From the NCBI RefSeq assembly GCF_039596395.1, contig NZ_JBCNJT010000003.1, positions 1 to 64,000 of the forward strand: a stretch of 64,000 nucleotides of DNA. Direction: 5' to 3'. The notes under the pieces were generated by a model. It saw nothing but the letters and a program-made list of their open reading frames with translations. It did no database searches and was not told the origin of the DNA. The position numbers and the translations under genes are program-made. Source of the stretch: Fluviicola sp. (GTDB lineage: Bacteria; Bacteroidota; Bacteroidia; Flavobacteriales_D; Crocinitomicaceae). Of this stretch, positions 27,396-40,800 are shown one piece after another (the stretch's first letter is position 1; each line of letters opens with the position of its first letter).

Positions 27396-29573
27396 ATGAA
27401 ATACTTATTACTGCTGACACTTGCTTTTACAACCGGCTTTTTAGCTGCACAAACTCAAAGTGCTTCCAACCGAATGCGTTGGGATAAATTGGTTCACTAT
27501 TCCGCAACTTTCAAAAACGGGTCGGGTGTTTCCAAGGAAATCACAGATGCTTTCCCGGTTTACAAGATTTCAGGAGTTTGGTACGTGTCGCTTTACGGGA
27601 AAAGACTTCCGGATTGCAACTGGAATTTCATCAACGATAACAACATCCTTTTGGGTAGCTCTGTGGGAAGAATCACCACCATGAAAGTTCCGTTGGAAAG
27701 AGTGCATGAAGCAGATTTCTCACAATTCTATTCCTACCTGGAAATTCCGGGGAAAATTGTTCCTCAGTTGGATAAAGCAGTCAAAGACACCAGAGCCGAC
27801 AGCGTTCAACGCGGAATTAATTTACCGGCAGCATTTACCGGAAAAGATATTTTGATCGGTGTAACGGATTGGGGATTTGATTACGGCCATCCGATGTTTT
27901 ACGACACATTGCTCACACAATCCCGGGTTTATGCGGCGTGGGACCAGTACAAACAAGCCGGAACACTTCCGGTAGGTCAAACTTATGGAGCAGAATACGA
28001 CACTCCGTCAGAATTGGCTGCTGCAGAAACAGACACTGCCAATATTTACAGTCACCACACCCACGGATCTCACGTAGCCGGTATTGCAGGCGGAAGCGGG
28101 GCCGGATCCATCTATCGCGGATTTGGTTTTGAATCTGAGTATCTGTTCGTGACATTCTATATCGATCAGGCTTCAGCCATCGATGCTTTTGTGTGGATGA
28201 AAGATAAAGCTCAGGCAGCCGGAAAACGATTGGTTGTAAACATGAGTTGGGGAGTTTATTACAATCAAATGGGAAGTTTGGATGGGTTTTCTTTGCTGTC
28301 CGAAGCGATTGACGAACTGAGTGCAACGAACCAGGTTGTTTTTGTGGCAGCTGCCGGAAATAATAACGGAACGAATTTCCACATCAAAAAAACGTTCAAC
28401 AATAACATCTTCAATTCCCGGATCGGTTTCTATTCTTATGCTGCCAATCCTTATATGTGGGGAGAATGCATCACGGCCTGGGGAGAACAGGGACACGATT
28501 TTTCGAATAAGATTTCCGTTTATAACGGTGCCGGAACCTTGCTGGTTGCAAGTCCTTTTTATTCCACTTCAACGACCGGTTACCTGGATTCGATGTTGGT
28601 TGCAGGAAATGACACGATTGTTTTCACTATTTCTTCGGAAACGGCTAATCCGCTCAATGGAAAACCGGGGATGCAAATCCGGATTCGTTCGCTGAATACC
28701 AATTACCGGATCGTGTTGACAGGATCAGCTGCAGACGGAACTGTTCATTACTGGAACCTTCCGGAACTAACGAATGGTGCAGGAAATTTCGGTCAGACTT
28801 TTACGGCTTACGGAGCGAACGGAATAGCCGGAGATTCGTACTATGCAATCGGGGAACCGGGTTGTGCGAATAGCGCAATAACCGTTGCTGCGTATGCTTC
28901 CAGTTATGTAAACGGAGGAGGAACAACAGTTGGTGGTGCCCCGGCATCATTCACTAGTATCGGGCCATTGCATAATGAAACGATGAAGCCGGATATTGCG
29001 GCCCCGGGAGTGAACGTCATTTCATCCATTTCGTCTTATACCGATGCGGCATATACTTCTGTGGCATCGATCACTTTCAATAACAAAACTTACGATTTTG
29101 CCCGATTCTCCGGAACATCCATGGCGACACCCTGTGTGACCGGTATTGTTTCCCTGATACTGGACGCCAATCCGAATTTGTCCAGCCAGCAAGTGAAGAA
29201 TATCATTAAAACAACTGCCCGTCTGGATAATTACACCGGTGCAATTGTGGCTCCCGGCGATACCAAGTGGGGGATGGGGAAAGTCAACGCTTACGCAGCG
29301 GTGAAACTGGCTTTGAATACGCTTGCGGTGGATGAACATGAAAAAACCGTTTCCTTCCTGCTTTACCCGAATCCGGCATCTAATTTACTGCATGTTTTGA
29401 ATCTCAATGAATTGCCGGTAGCGGGAATGTCGATTATTTCGCTGGATGGAAAAGTGATTAATCCCCGTTTAGAAGAAAATACAATTGATCTTTCCGGTTT
29501 AACAAACGGGATGTATTTCTTAAACATTCAAACAGAGTCTGAAAATTATACCTTGAGTTTCGTGAAAGAGTAA
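27396..29573 (+). CDS. Secreted subtilisin-like serine protease with T9SS sorting domain
   Basis: The 725-residue protein starts with a signal peptide (MKYLLLLTLAFTTGFLAAQ). The S8 catalytic triad is complete: Asp158 (GVTDWGFDYGHP), His223 (HTHGSHVAG) and Ser575 (FSGTSMATP). The oxyanion-hole Asn is in AAAGNNNGTN. A beta-domain insert of about 150 residues sits between the Asn region and Ser. The last 75 residues (FLLYPNPASN ... LSGLTNGMYFLNIQT) form a type A Por secretion sorting domain, so it should be exported by T9SS and surface-attached or released. Confidence 0.93.
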   Translation: MKYLLLLTLAFTTGFLAAQTQSASNRMRWDKLVHYSATFKNGSGVSKEITDAFPVYKISGVWYVSLYGKRLPDCNWNFINDNNILLGSSVGRITTMKVPLERVHEADFSQFYSYLEIPGKIVPQLDKAVKDTRADSVQRGINLPAAFTGKDILIGVTDWGFDYGHPMFYDTLLTQSRVYAAWDQYKQAGTLPVGQTYGAEYDTPSELAAAETDTANIYSHHTHGSHVAGIAGGSGAGSIYRGFGFESEYLFVTFYIDQASAIDAFVWMKDKAQAAGKRLVVNMSWGVYYNQMGSLDGFSLLSEAIDELSATNQVVFVAAAGNNNGTNFHIKKTFNNNIFNSRIGFYSYAANPYMWGECITAWGEQGHDFSNKISVYNGAGTLLVASPFYSTSTTGYLDSMLVAGNDTIVFTISSETANPLNGKPGMQIRIRSLNTNYRIVLTGSAADGTVHYWNLPELTNGAGNFGQTFTAYGANGIAGDSYYAIGEPGCANSAITVAAYASSYVNGGGTTVGGAPASFTSIGPLHNETMKPDIAAPGVNVISSISSYTDAAYTSVASITFNNKTYDFARFSGTSMATPCVTGIVSLILDANPNLSSQQVKNIIKTTARLDNYTGAIVAPGDTKWGMGKVNAYAAVKLALNTLAVDEHEKTVSFLLYPNPASNLLHVLNLNELPVAGMSIISLDGKVINPRLEENTIDLSGLTNGMYFLNIQTESENYTLSFVKE

Positions 29574-29673
29574 TGCTTGTTCCGATAATTTAAGATGCTG
29601 TTAAAAGAAGGCATCAGGCTTATTAATTTGAAGTGATTTTATTGCATCCGCGTTCCCTGATTTCGGAAGTGCT

Positions 29674-29681
29674 TATCTTTG
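29674..29681 (+). promoter_or_regulatory. Small lipoprotein gene promoter -7 box
   Basis: TATCTTTG matches TAnnTTTG, 14 bases before the ATG at 29696. It lies inside the longer reading frame and so argues for the shorter start. Confidence 0.65.
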
Positions 29682-29695
29682 CAAAAAATAGTCAA

Positions 29696-30046
29696 ATGAA
29701 AGCATCTTTTTTGTCCATAGGTTTCTTGTTTCTAATTGCATCGGCGCCAGCTTGTTCCAATCAAAAAAAGGCGGCAGAAACTTCACAAACTTCCGAACAA
29801 CAGGAAATGGAAGTGACTGGTGAAATTGTAAAGATTGAAAATGGCAAAGACGGATATATGGCTACCGTAAAAGATTCTGACAACAAAAACTACGTGGTAA
29901 CCATCAGTATTGTTAACCTGCAAAAGTCTGGCGGTACATACAAGCAATTTCAGACTGGAGAACATATTTGGGCGAAAGGCACATTCTGGAAAGATGATTC
30001 CGGCCAGATTTACATCACCGCAAAGGATATTAAATCGGTTAAATAG
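29696..30046 (+). CDS. Small lipoprotein, possibly OB-fold
   Basis: The 116-residue protein has a lipoprotein leader ending at a Cys (APAC, residue 20), then a Ser/Thr/Gln-rich spacer. A domain of about 80 residues with alternating strands follows (VTGEIVKIENGKDGYMATVK, IWAKGTFWKDDSGQIYITA). The strand pattern suggests an OB-fold, but no family is recognised. It is monocistronic and converges on yifB with a 13-base gap. Confidence 0.65.
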   Translation: MKASFLSIGFLFLIASAPACSNQKKAAETSQTSEQQEMEVTGEIVKIENGKDGYMATVKDSDNKNYVVTISIVNLQKSGGTYKQFQTGEHIWAKGTFWKDDSGQIYITAKDIKSVK

Positions 30047-30059
30047 GCCCCTACTGATT

Positions 30060-31595
30060 TCATCCCGCCCAATTTTCCCGGTCCAGGTTGCGCAATTGGA
30101 TTGCTTCCGACAAATGAACCGTTTCAATAGTTGCAGAGTTATCCAGATCGGCTATTGTGCGGGCAACTTTCAGGATGCGGTCGTATGCTCTTGCGGAAAG
30201 TCCCAAACGATCCATGGCATTCTTGAGTAATTGTTTTCCTTCCGGCGATATTTCGCAAAATTCAGTCAGTTCTTTACGTTGCATTTGTGCATTGCAATGT
30301 GTTTGTGAACCCTGATAACGGTTCAGCTGGACCATTCTTGCACGGATTACGCGTTCCCGGATTTCAGTGCTGGTTTCGGTTGGAGCATTGAAAGCCAGGT
30401 CGTCAAAAGAAACCGGGGTGACTTCCACATGCAGATCAATGCGGTCCAATAACGGCCCGGAGATCTTATTCAAATAACGCTGCACAGTTCCCGGTGCGCA
30501 TACGCATTCTTTTTCGGGATGATTGTAATATCCGCACGGACAAGGATTCATCGCGGCCACTAACATAAATCCGGCAGGATAATCGACTGAGAACCGCGCC
30601 CGTGAAACATTCACTGTCCGGTCTTCCAGGGGTTGTCGCATGACTTCCAGCACCTGCCTTTTGTATTCCGGAAGTTCATCCAGGAACAGCACCCCGTTGT
30701 GTGCGAGTGAAATTTCTCCGGGTTGCGGATAAGAACCACCGCCCACTAGCGCCACATCCGAAATGGTGTGATGCGGTTTCCTAAAAGGTCTTTGGGTAAT
30801 CAGCCCGTTGTTTTTCCCGATTTTACCTGCTACAGAATGAATCTTGGTCGTCTCCAGTGATTCGTCGATGCTCATAGGCGGAAGTATGGTCGGAAGCCTC
30901 TTGGCCAGCATGGATTTTCCAGCTCCCGGAGGACCGATCAGGATGACATTGTGTCCACCCGCAGCCGCAATTTCAAAAGCCCGTTTGATGGCACTCTGGC
31001 CTTTCACATCTTTAAAATCGACTTCATTTTCATGAAGCTGACGTTGAAATTCTTCTTCACTATTGAATACTGCCGGTGTGAAGGGTTTGGATCCATTCAG
31101 AAAATCGATGACATCCCGCATGTTTTCCATTCCATAAATAGCTATTCCTTCCACAATCGCAGCTTCGGATTCGTTTTGTTTGGGAAGAAGGATTCCTTTG
31201 AAACCGTCTTTTTTGGCTTGCATAACAATGGGTAAAACTCCCTTGATGACCTGCAACGTTCCGTCGAGTGATAATTCACCGAGCAGGAGATAATCTTCCA
31301 GTTTGGTAGCAGAAATTTGCTCGGAGGCCGCTAATATCCCGATTCCGATTGCCAGGTCGAATGTCGATCCTTCCTTCCGGATATCTGCCGGAGCCATGTT
31401 GACGGTGATTTCTTTTCCGGGGTAATTCAGGTTGTTGTTCTTTAAAGCAGCCTTGATCCGTTGATGACTTTCCTGAACGGCTTTGTCCGGCAATCCGACA
31501 AGCATAAAATTAACTCCGTTCGCAATATTTACTTCGATTGTAATGGTTGTTGCATCAATCCCGAATACGGCACTTCCATAAGTTTTTACCAGCAT
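30060..31595 (-). CDS. YifB/ComM-family Mg-chelatase-like AAA+ ATPase
   Basis: The 511-residue protein has the three usual parts. An N-terminal Lon-protease-like fold comes first (NFMLVGLPDKAVQESHQRI). The AAA+ module follows, with Walker A GPPGAGKSM, Walker B VLFLDELPEY and RPFRKPHHTISDVALVGGG. A C-terminal Mg_chelatase_C helical bundle ends it (LGLSARAYDRILKVARTIADL). A Cys cluster (NPCPCGYYNHPEKECVC) suggests metal binding. ComM homologues are branch-migration helicases in natural transformation. ATG at 31595 is chosen over a GTG six codons upstream. Confidence 0.92.
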   Translation of the reverse strand: MLVKTYGSAVFGIDATTITIEVNIANGVNFMLVGLPDKAVQESHQRIKAALKNNNLNYPGKEITVNMAPADIRKEGSTFDLAIGIGILAASEQISATKLEDYLLLGELSLDGTLQVIKGVLPIVMQAKKDGFKGILLPKQNESEAAIVEGIAIYGMENMRDVIDFLNGSKPFTPAVFNSEEEFQRQLHENEVDFKDVKGQSAIKRAFEIAAAGGHNVILIGPPGAGKSMLAKRLPTILPPMSIDESLETTKIHSVAGKIGKNNGLITQRPFRKPHHTISDVALVGGGSYPQPGEISLAHNGVLFLDELPEYKRQVLEVMRQPLEDRTVNVSRARFSVDYPAGFMLVAAMNPCPCGYYNHPEKECVCAPGTVQRYLNKISGPLLDRIDLHVEVTPVSFDDLAFNAPTETSTEIRERVIRARMVQLNRYQGSQTHCNAQMQRKELTEFCEISPEGKQLLKNAMDRLGLSARAYDRILKVARTIADLDNSATIETVHLSEAIQLRNLDRENWAG

Positions 31596-31867
31596 AATTT
31601 GTTTCGTTTTCACTTTAAGTTACGTGAAAAGTTGATTTGAAACAAGTGTTTTGATTATATTTTAACCGAAATATGATTGTTTCATAAGCTTTAAATAACT
31701 GTAATAGTTCATGGGATCGTAAATTGATTACGAACTGGGAAACGATCTTTGTATAGACTTGTGTAACAAATTATTAAATTGAAACTTATGAAATGAAAAA
31801 TAGTATATTTAAAACCTAATTATTTACTACTACTGAAAAATACTAATGCTACTAATTTCTATCAAAA

Positions 31868-34800
31868 ATGCCTAAATCAATCATTTTGCTCTTTTGCGTA
31901 TGGAGTTTTCATTCTTTTTCCCAGGTCATTGGAGGAAGAAACAATTCTGAAATGATACCTCAGGTTTCCAAGCCATCCGAATTAAGTTCGGGAGTTTACT
32001 CCGGTGACGTCAATTTGTTTTCAGGAGATTATAATTCAACCATTCAGCTTGGTTCCGTTTCTACTCCAAGTGGTTTGAGTTTCGCCCTGAGTTTGAATTA
32101 CAGCAGTTCTTTTTCTATAGGGAACACAATGCCTGTTTCAACGGGAATACCTTATGGTGAAGGCTGGAATTTGAATATCCCCACCATTTCAATCGAAACA
32201 GAAGTCTTTAACAATTTTAAACTGGATGATTATTGTACCGAATCAGGAACAAGCTCTACACTTTTGAATTTTAGCTCAGTGGGCAATCGTGTGGTGAATG
32301 AAGGAGATGTATACTGGTTTTCTCCTTATATTAATATTCCGGGGGTTGCAAGTGGAAGAGCAGTTTTCAAATATATCGATGTAGATGATAACAAAACCGC
32401 GGTTTTCGAATTGAATGCTTTCGAAAATCATGTGGAAATACGATATACCGGTGATAGCTGGATTGTTATTACTGCAGATGGAACACGATATACATTCCGG
32501 ACAGCCGTTCAATCCTATAATGCCCCATCAAATAAACGCGTTTTGTATTACGATCAGGCGCACACAAATACAGGGGTGAATGATGCGGAAGATGTTCAGG
32601 TCTTAGGTGATTATGAAAATGCTGGTCAGGCAGCGGCAATAGAAAATTCCATCCTTCCGAAGCAGAAATATAATTTGTGGTACTGCGATGCGATTACACA
32701 TCGTAACCAGCCATTCCAGGGAATTAATTTCACATACAAAGGGTTTGGGAAATTCAATTATTTTAAAGAATTTGATCAGGAGGCTTACAAATATGCGGCG
32801 GCGGCCAAATTCTCCTCTTCAACCTTTGCCAAAGAGCATGATTTTTCCTGTTACGCTGATTTATTACTCATGAAAGTGGAAGCGATTTCCATTGATGGAC
32901 TGGTAGACCGTTTGGAATTGAATTATGCTACCGATAAAAATCTGATCTTAAACAATAACAACGAGTTTATCAATTTCACTGCCAATGGCAACGGGCGACT
33001 GGATAGTTTATACAGTTACCAGTCCATTTTCAGTGACGGAAAATCGGACGATGTTTTCAATAGCGAATGGAAACGTTACCAGCATTCAAAGATCAATGGA
33101 ACTACGAATCCGAATGCAATTAATCCTTCAGATCCTTATTCAACATCCGGCGGGTATTTGCGTTCCAATACCGGTGATAGTTCTTCCATTTCGTTTGCTC
33201 ATAGTTTTATTGAGAGTCCGCGACTAATGACCGACAAAATCTACCCGGGAGATATTTACGAAGTCCGGTCGCGTATAACCAGGCCAAATGGTGAATCCGA
33301 ACCTCAGATATTTCAAAATGCCGGAACTTTCGACATGCGCATCGTCACAGGGGATTTAGAAAATCCAAGAGGGCTGGATAGTTTGAATGCCGATTTTAGC
33401 GAGTATAACTTAAACAATGGAATTTATTTCTCAACGGACAATTACAATTCTTCGCGCTCCAAAGTACTTTATTCTACGTTCAATATGGCCTTAAAATGGT
33501 CCTTGAACTATGGCGAAAGCAACAAGCAGCTTTCAAACCTTTTTGTGATGCCGAATATCCCCACAAAATACCAGGGATTCAATTTCCAGATCGGCCCGGG
33601 GAACTCGGATATGAATTATTCTCTGCTTCCAACAGAAGTCTGGGACTTCAATACAACGGATTCGATCTATGAATTAATGACCGAAAATGCATACATCTGC
33701 CGGTATGGCGAACCCTTATCATTTGCGTTGAAATCTGCCGCGGATATTCCCGGAAATTTCGGAATTGGCTTACCTTGGAATATGGTTTCACCCATTTATG
33801 AGCACATGATTACACACGAAAACCCGCTAAACTATGCAAGTGGAAGTGGGAAAGAAGCTTATCATTTCTGGTGGAACTTTATGAATACATCCCTGACAGG
33901 TGCACTGCCGTCTACTTCAAATACTCCAACCAAACTGGATGCGACCGTAAAACTGGAAGATTTTGAATTGATCCGTTACACCAAAAATCCTTACATGCTG
34001 GTTGGCGTTAATTATTTCAAGGTAAACGGGGAGATTGGTGGACCTGTTGAAACTGGTTTGAAACTGATCAACAGGAAAAAACTGGAATATACATCCGACA
34101 CCTGCCGGATGCTTCAAAATTATGCATACAATAATGGAGATCCGTTACAGTACCGGAACGACGTAAAGCAAGTTTTTGTTTTATTAAAGGCAGTTCGTGA
34201 AATCCCGATCGGTTGGACCAGCGATACGACACAGTTACTGACAACTTTCTTTTCCTATTCGAAGTTCAAAAATAACCAGGCAACTTACCAATCCGATCAA
34301 TTATTGAACGGTCATACCGGAATGGTACTCACGCAAATCGTCGATAATCTAGGTGGTATCACCAAAATTGAATATTACCCCACATCAGATCCGAGAACGC
34401 GGTTCACGGGGGCCTTCTCAAGAGAAAATTCAGGGTTTTGCGGCGTTGTGGCAACTACAGGATATGGACTTTCCCGGTCAGATGTTGTTCATCCTATTGT
34501 GAAATACGTTTTAAAAAATGACGAGGACGATTTGGTAAAAAACGGTACTTCATCAACTAATAACGGCCACAAACGATGGTTCTACGATTTTAAAACAGAT
34601 TCCATGGTCAAAAAATCTACCCTGATCCAAATTTCAGACAAGCGTTTTTACAATGGAAGACGATTCAATTTTGATGTCGGGTTTAAAAAAGTATCTGTTT
34701 ACGGACCTTCTTTGATGGAAGATGGGAATGAATACGTCAACAGAACAGATTATGTACATTATGGCGGTGATTTTGACTACCAGGTTACCTTTCCTTCCGC

Positions 34801-37800
34801 AGAAGATTATTTGTATCATGGGAAATTGAAATCGGTCAAAGAATACGATGTAAACAATAAGCTGTTTTCTGAGAAACTGATCAGTTACGAATACACACTC
34901 GCCTACCAAAACGGGTATACCCGCCCCAATCCGTACCGGGAAGACCTGGTTTGGGAACAGGAATACGATAACCCCGGCGGACAATACGAATACCGCGATT
35001 ATTACCTGAACAAGCCTGTATCGGTTACTATTGGTTCCGGGCCCGGAATAACCTATACCGGCTCTGCTGCATATCCGTGGCTCGACATTCCTGTTTTCAA
35101 TGGATCAGGCAGTGATTTTGAACTTCCGAAATTCCTGGAATTTGAATTCTTCCCTGTTTTAGACACTGCAAACCCTGCTTACATGTTCCATTCTTATTTC
35201 ATTAAGAAAAAAGAAGAAATCAATCGCAAATACGACAATTACCTCTACAAACAGGCCATTATCTCTTCGGGAACGCTTCCTGCTCCATACGTGTATACAG
35301 GGGCAAACCCTTTCGGGCCGGGACATACCAATCCGAGAGTTTATAACGCCACATTGGCGACAGCCCAAATTTCATTAATAAATACGGCAACTGCAAGCGC
35401 CATTGTTGATACCTTACTTACCCATTCACCGATCATGGACACGGTATTGTACCATGTGATGTATACCACCCGGATATCCGATCAGCAAAAAATGACACTC
35501 CTGCTGGCGCAGGGAAATCTGAGTAACCTGACTTTGATCCGTTTCATGGGTAAATTCGGAACGAACCTGCTTTTTACTTCTATCTCGCCGATTTCTGTAA
35601 TCAATCAGCAAAGCTACATTGCAGATGAGGTGCTCCTTAGTGCTGCACAAAACACTTCAATAAGATGGAGCTCTGATTTTATAGAAACGCTGTTCCTGAA
35701 AAACGAGTACTTATCTGATCCGGTGGTGAAAGCCCTGGCAGATGGAACTTCCCGGTACTTTGGTACCAACTCTTTCTTAAAGATACTAACCAATCAACCG
35801 CAATTTTCGGAATCGGCAATCACTAAAATTGTGAACTCCCGTTACCTGACACCCGCAACCCTTCGAAATATTCTCATGAGCCAGGTTATTACAGATGCTA
35901 ACTTCTCAACCATTATCGGGAAATCTGCAATTTCGAATAATACCATTGTGGAAATTATCGAAACCGGAAATAAATACCCTTCCGAAACAGTATTCAATGC
36001 TTTAATGGCCCGTAGTCCTGCCTTTACCGAAAGCGAAATGGAACGCATCATTGCTGTGGCAAACCGCGATATCGAACCGGCTGTCCTGTCTTCCCTGATC
36101 GCTATTTACGGAAGCAAACCTTTCCTTACAGGATTTGCATTTACCGGGAACCCACTGGATGTTTACTGCAACAATGCAGCGCAAAGCAACTGGAGTTACA
36201 TTGAAACGAAAACAACCTACGAATATTACGAGGCGGATTATAAAGGAACTTCCAATGGAAGGGCTTACAAAGCACTCATGGGACTGGAGGATATCCCGGG
36301 AAGAACTGTTTCTTCCACCGATATTTTCGGAACTGGCGGAACCAAAACGATCAATTCGCTGCGCCTCAAACACGAACCTTCCTGGCAGGTCTTCAGTATC
36401 ACCAATACCTCTCCGCATTTGCCAACTGCCAAGGATGAAAAACAGTATTTCTACTTGTATGATCTGAAGAACCGCTATGACCGTTACTGGTATAACTACG
36501 ACATCAAAACCATTAATGGAGTAGGAACACAGTTCGATCATGTTCTGCTGAACGACGACCAGGATACGGTCATGTACTCGTTCCGTTGGGACCCTGATTA
36601 TGTGGATACCTATACCGCCGGAATTGCGCCGGAATTGCCGAAATACGACGGAATGACCCGCAGCCGCCAATATGCCATGCGTTCCACGCCATTCCAGCAA
36701 ACACATATTACCAAAAACCAGCGCGATGCCGCTGAATTACGCAAAAGTGAATACTACCTTTACGATGCCCGCTGGCCGGTCGATGCTTTCTCAACCAATC
36801 AAACAGTAGAATACGATGGGCCTTCATGCCCTGAAATCGGTACTCCTCCGGTCGACCCGGTGAGTTGTGCTTCCTGTGTGCGCTGGAAAAATGGTACGGA
36901 AGAAGAATTCCTGGCACAACTCCCTTTCAATTATTGCTTATGGAAAGATCCGGTGGTTGGTTACTACGCCTGTCCTTCAACTATCAACTATGCAACTTGT
37001 TACCCGGGAGTGGAACTGATTGGCTGCAACCCGGCTATCCCGACCGGTGATGACGAGGAAGGCGGCCCGGCTGAATTGCCTATCCTGACAGATGTCCTGA
37101 AAAAGACCTTGCAATTACGCTCCACGATCACTCAGCTGGACACCATTATGGATGCAGTTTCAACGGCTTTCTCCACCAAACGTTTTGACCGCAGCAATAC
37201 ACAGGTTGCTGATTTCTACGTAGACTATGCAGGAGTAGATGCCAACGGATTCATTCACCCCTTTAAAATGCTCTTCCCATTCGATACGCTCACAACATCC
37301 AGGGTTCATAAACGCAACCAGCACATGCAGCCGACCTTGATTTCCAACCAAGTCGGCCTGCTGACGAAATTTTATTACAACACCACGAAGATCAATTGGA
37401 ATGTCGATACCAATTGTACCAACCCGCATTTCAGCTTTTTATACAATTATTCCTCCGTCGAAACGCGGAATATCGGTTTGCCAATTCATGTAACAGTGGG
37501 TTACGGCCGTGCCGATTCCCTGGGAACATCTTTTGAATACACCGATGACGGGCAGGTCAGTAAAATGATTGCTCCTTCGGGGCATTACATGGAGTATGCA
37601 TTTGATGGCTTCAACCGCCTTAAAAATATTACCGAAAACGGCACACGTTTGCTTTCCCGGAATGAATACCAACTCTGGAAACACAATTTTTCCCGGACCT
37701 TCAAAGAACGAACCGATGAAAACTATGTGTACTCTGTTTTGTACCAAAACAACACAGATACTGCCGATTACCGGGAGTTCCAGAAAGCATTTATTGATCC

Positions 37801-40800
37801 GTTGGGCAGGAAGGCAGGAATTGTGAAAGCTTACCGCGATGAAGGAACCATCCAGATATCGAGCGGTTCCGTGGATTACGACAATTGGGGGCGACCAAAG
37901 ATCCAGCGCAAACCTTCCGTGTTTTACGATTCCATCCCGGTAACGGCGCTCAACCCGATCCTGTATAAATACAACCTGGCTTCTCCACTTTACAATGAAA
38001 CCAAATACGAGAATGATCCGGGCTCACTGGATATCAGGCATTCGGACCCGGGAATCAGCATCACGGATTCTACCACCATGAAGAAGCAAACCTGGATTAC
38101 CAATAACATTTACATGTCCTGTGAACTTGGATTGAGCAGAACAGAGCTAAACCTTATTATGAATTCCGGGGCTACGGGTAGTTTCCGCTTTACACGTACT
38201 TCTGTGAAAGATCAGGACAACAAGGAAACCGTTACGTATACCAATGCCACCGGACAAACTGTGGCAACCATGGCTATGGCCAATACCACCGAAAAAGTGG
38301 TGACGCTGTATGTATATGATTCTTACGGGAACTTGTCGAAAACCATCAATGCGCTGCGTCAGCATACCAATTACCAATACAACCTGCTGGGGCAGTTGAT
38401 CCGTGAAACCAATGTGGACGGCGGCGAAAAACGCTACATCTACAACAAGCACGGCAAGATCAGTGCGGTGCAGGATGAAGCTGACCGCAGACATGTAGAC
38501 ACACATGATGCACTGGAACCACGCTACCGCAAATTTGAGTACGATAGTTACGGGAACCTGATCTCACAATCACTGGTAACCAATCCGTACCACATCGATC
38601 CGTTCTGCTTTGAAACGAAAGCAGTAGGAGCCCCCGGAAATTACGAATACGATATAAACAGCCTGCCGCATTATTTCCACTATACCTTCTCCAACCGAAT
38701 GACGCAGGATTGGCTGATCCGGTATAAAACCCTCGACCCATTTGACGAGGACACGATGAGCATAGCTGGAATGCCGAACATCCCTTCTTTCACAACGGTA
38801 ATCAGTGAGAAAACCATGATTTACGGAACCTCCCAGCTGACCCCGTCTTCACTGGGCAAACTGATTGAGTCCAATTCCTACGGGCCTTCACTGGGTGCAT
38901 ACGCCAATTCAATCCAGAAGATCACGTATACCTACAATTCCGAAGACTTATTAGCCAGCCAGGTCATTCTGCAGCATCCCACCAATGTGGCTACAAACGA
39001 CCAGTTCCTGGTAAAAGTTACCATTACGTATGCGCTCTACAATTTCAGGGGGGCTTTATTGGAACAAAAACTCGACATGGGAAGCAACGGCTCCGTAGAT
39101 ATGAAATATTTCTACGAATACGACCAGCTGAACCGCCTGCAAAAGGTGTTTGCCGCACAGGGAGATGTAAGCACTGCCAATGACGGAACTGCTATTTGTT
39201 CGTATGTGTATGACAATGCACGCGGTACTGTTATATCCAAACGTTTCCATGGGGAAACAGGTACACCGGCACAGGTAATGCCTTATTTCTACGACGACCG
39301 CGACCGCCTCACCGGGATCGGTAACAGCAATACCCTGTTTTGGGAACAACTTTATTACGACGCAACAGCTATGCCTTCCTACAACAATTCAACGGTGGGC
39401 CAGCAAAACACTTTTAACGGAAATGTGAAGGGAACCAAAATAAGTTATAACTTTAGTACAGCAAGTAATTCAGTTCCATTGTTCTCCAAAGAAACCATAT
39501 ATGGCTACAAATACGACCGCATCAACCGGTTGGTCCAGGCAGATGGGTTGGTAGGCGATATCGTGGATGCCCAGTTCGGGAATACTTCCAATGTGAACCC
39601 GGGCACTTCTTACGGAATCGGTGATGAGGTCTGGAAATACGACCGCATCGGGAACATCCTGATCCAGAACCGCACCAAACCGGCAGCGAATGTCAACAAC
39701 AGTTCCACCCAGGAAGACTTCTCCTATACATACTTCAACGGCAACAACCGTCTGAAAAAAGTAGAAGACCTGGTTTCTTCGGCGGCACGCAATTATACCT
39801 ACGATGAAAACGGGAACCTGCTCACCGATGATCACCGGGATATCAATGCAACTGTGTACCTGCGCGGAACTTACCCGTACCAGGTAGAGCAGGACTCCAC
39901 GGATTCCTATTACTTGTACGACGGTTCGGACCAGCGCATTTTCAAAAAAGTAGTTGGCAGCGGCCAGACCACGCGAGAAATGTACATCAAAGACGCCACG
40001 GGCAGGGATTTGAGCATTGTGAAATTCACCACCACGGGAAGTACCACTACTTCAAGCTCTGAATATTTTGTGTATGGTTCTGATAGAGTAGCCCGTATTA
40101 CAGCCAGTACAACAACTCCAGCTGCTAAAATTCATCCTGCGGAAGCGACCTACTTTATTTATGACCATTTGGGGAATACACGCGTAGCTTTCATGGTGGA
40201 TTCCATCAACATTCCGTTAATTGTAAATGCACTGGATTATTACTCTTACGGAAAGATTTTACGGGAATACGATAATGGTTCGGGAGATCGTTACCTGACC
40301 ACTCAGCATGAACGGGATAAAGAAACCGGTTTGGATTACAGAGGAGCACGTTACTACGACAGTGATGTGGCGAGGTTTCTATCACTTGATCCAAAAGTAA
40401 GCAAATACCCAAGTCTTTCTCCTTATAATTATGTTGCCGGGAATCCAATTATTTTAATTGATCCAAATGGTAAAGATCATGTTGTAAGTTCAACGTTAAC
40501 TAAAAATACCGATAATAAAACTTATACAATGAATACCCGAGTTACTGCAACATATTACATTGTAGATGCTACAAAAAACAAACTTGCTTCTGGTATTTCA
40601 CCTCAACTTGGATCTGGATATACTGAAAGATTAAATGATGGTGGGCCAAAAAAGGTTAATGGGAAAAATGTAACTAACACTACAGTTAGTATTGAGATTA
40701 GTTTTAAATATGTGGAATCAATATCCTCTATTCCAAGTGGAGCCAATGTTTTATTTATTGTTGATGGAGCAAAAGGTGAACAAGGAAAAAATATGTTGGG

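Noticed and set aside
36002-36706. A 234-codon open frame on the minus strand inside the RHS gene
   Set aside because: It is antisense to a continuous, well-conserved YD-repeat/RHS protein and shows no family motif. It is a shadow of the sense codon bias.
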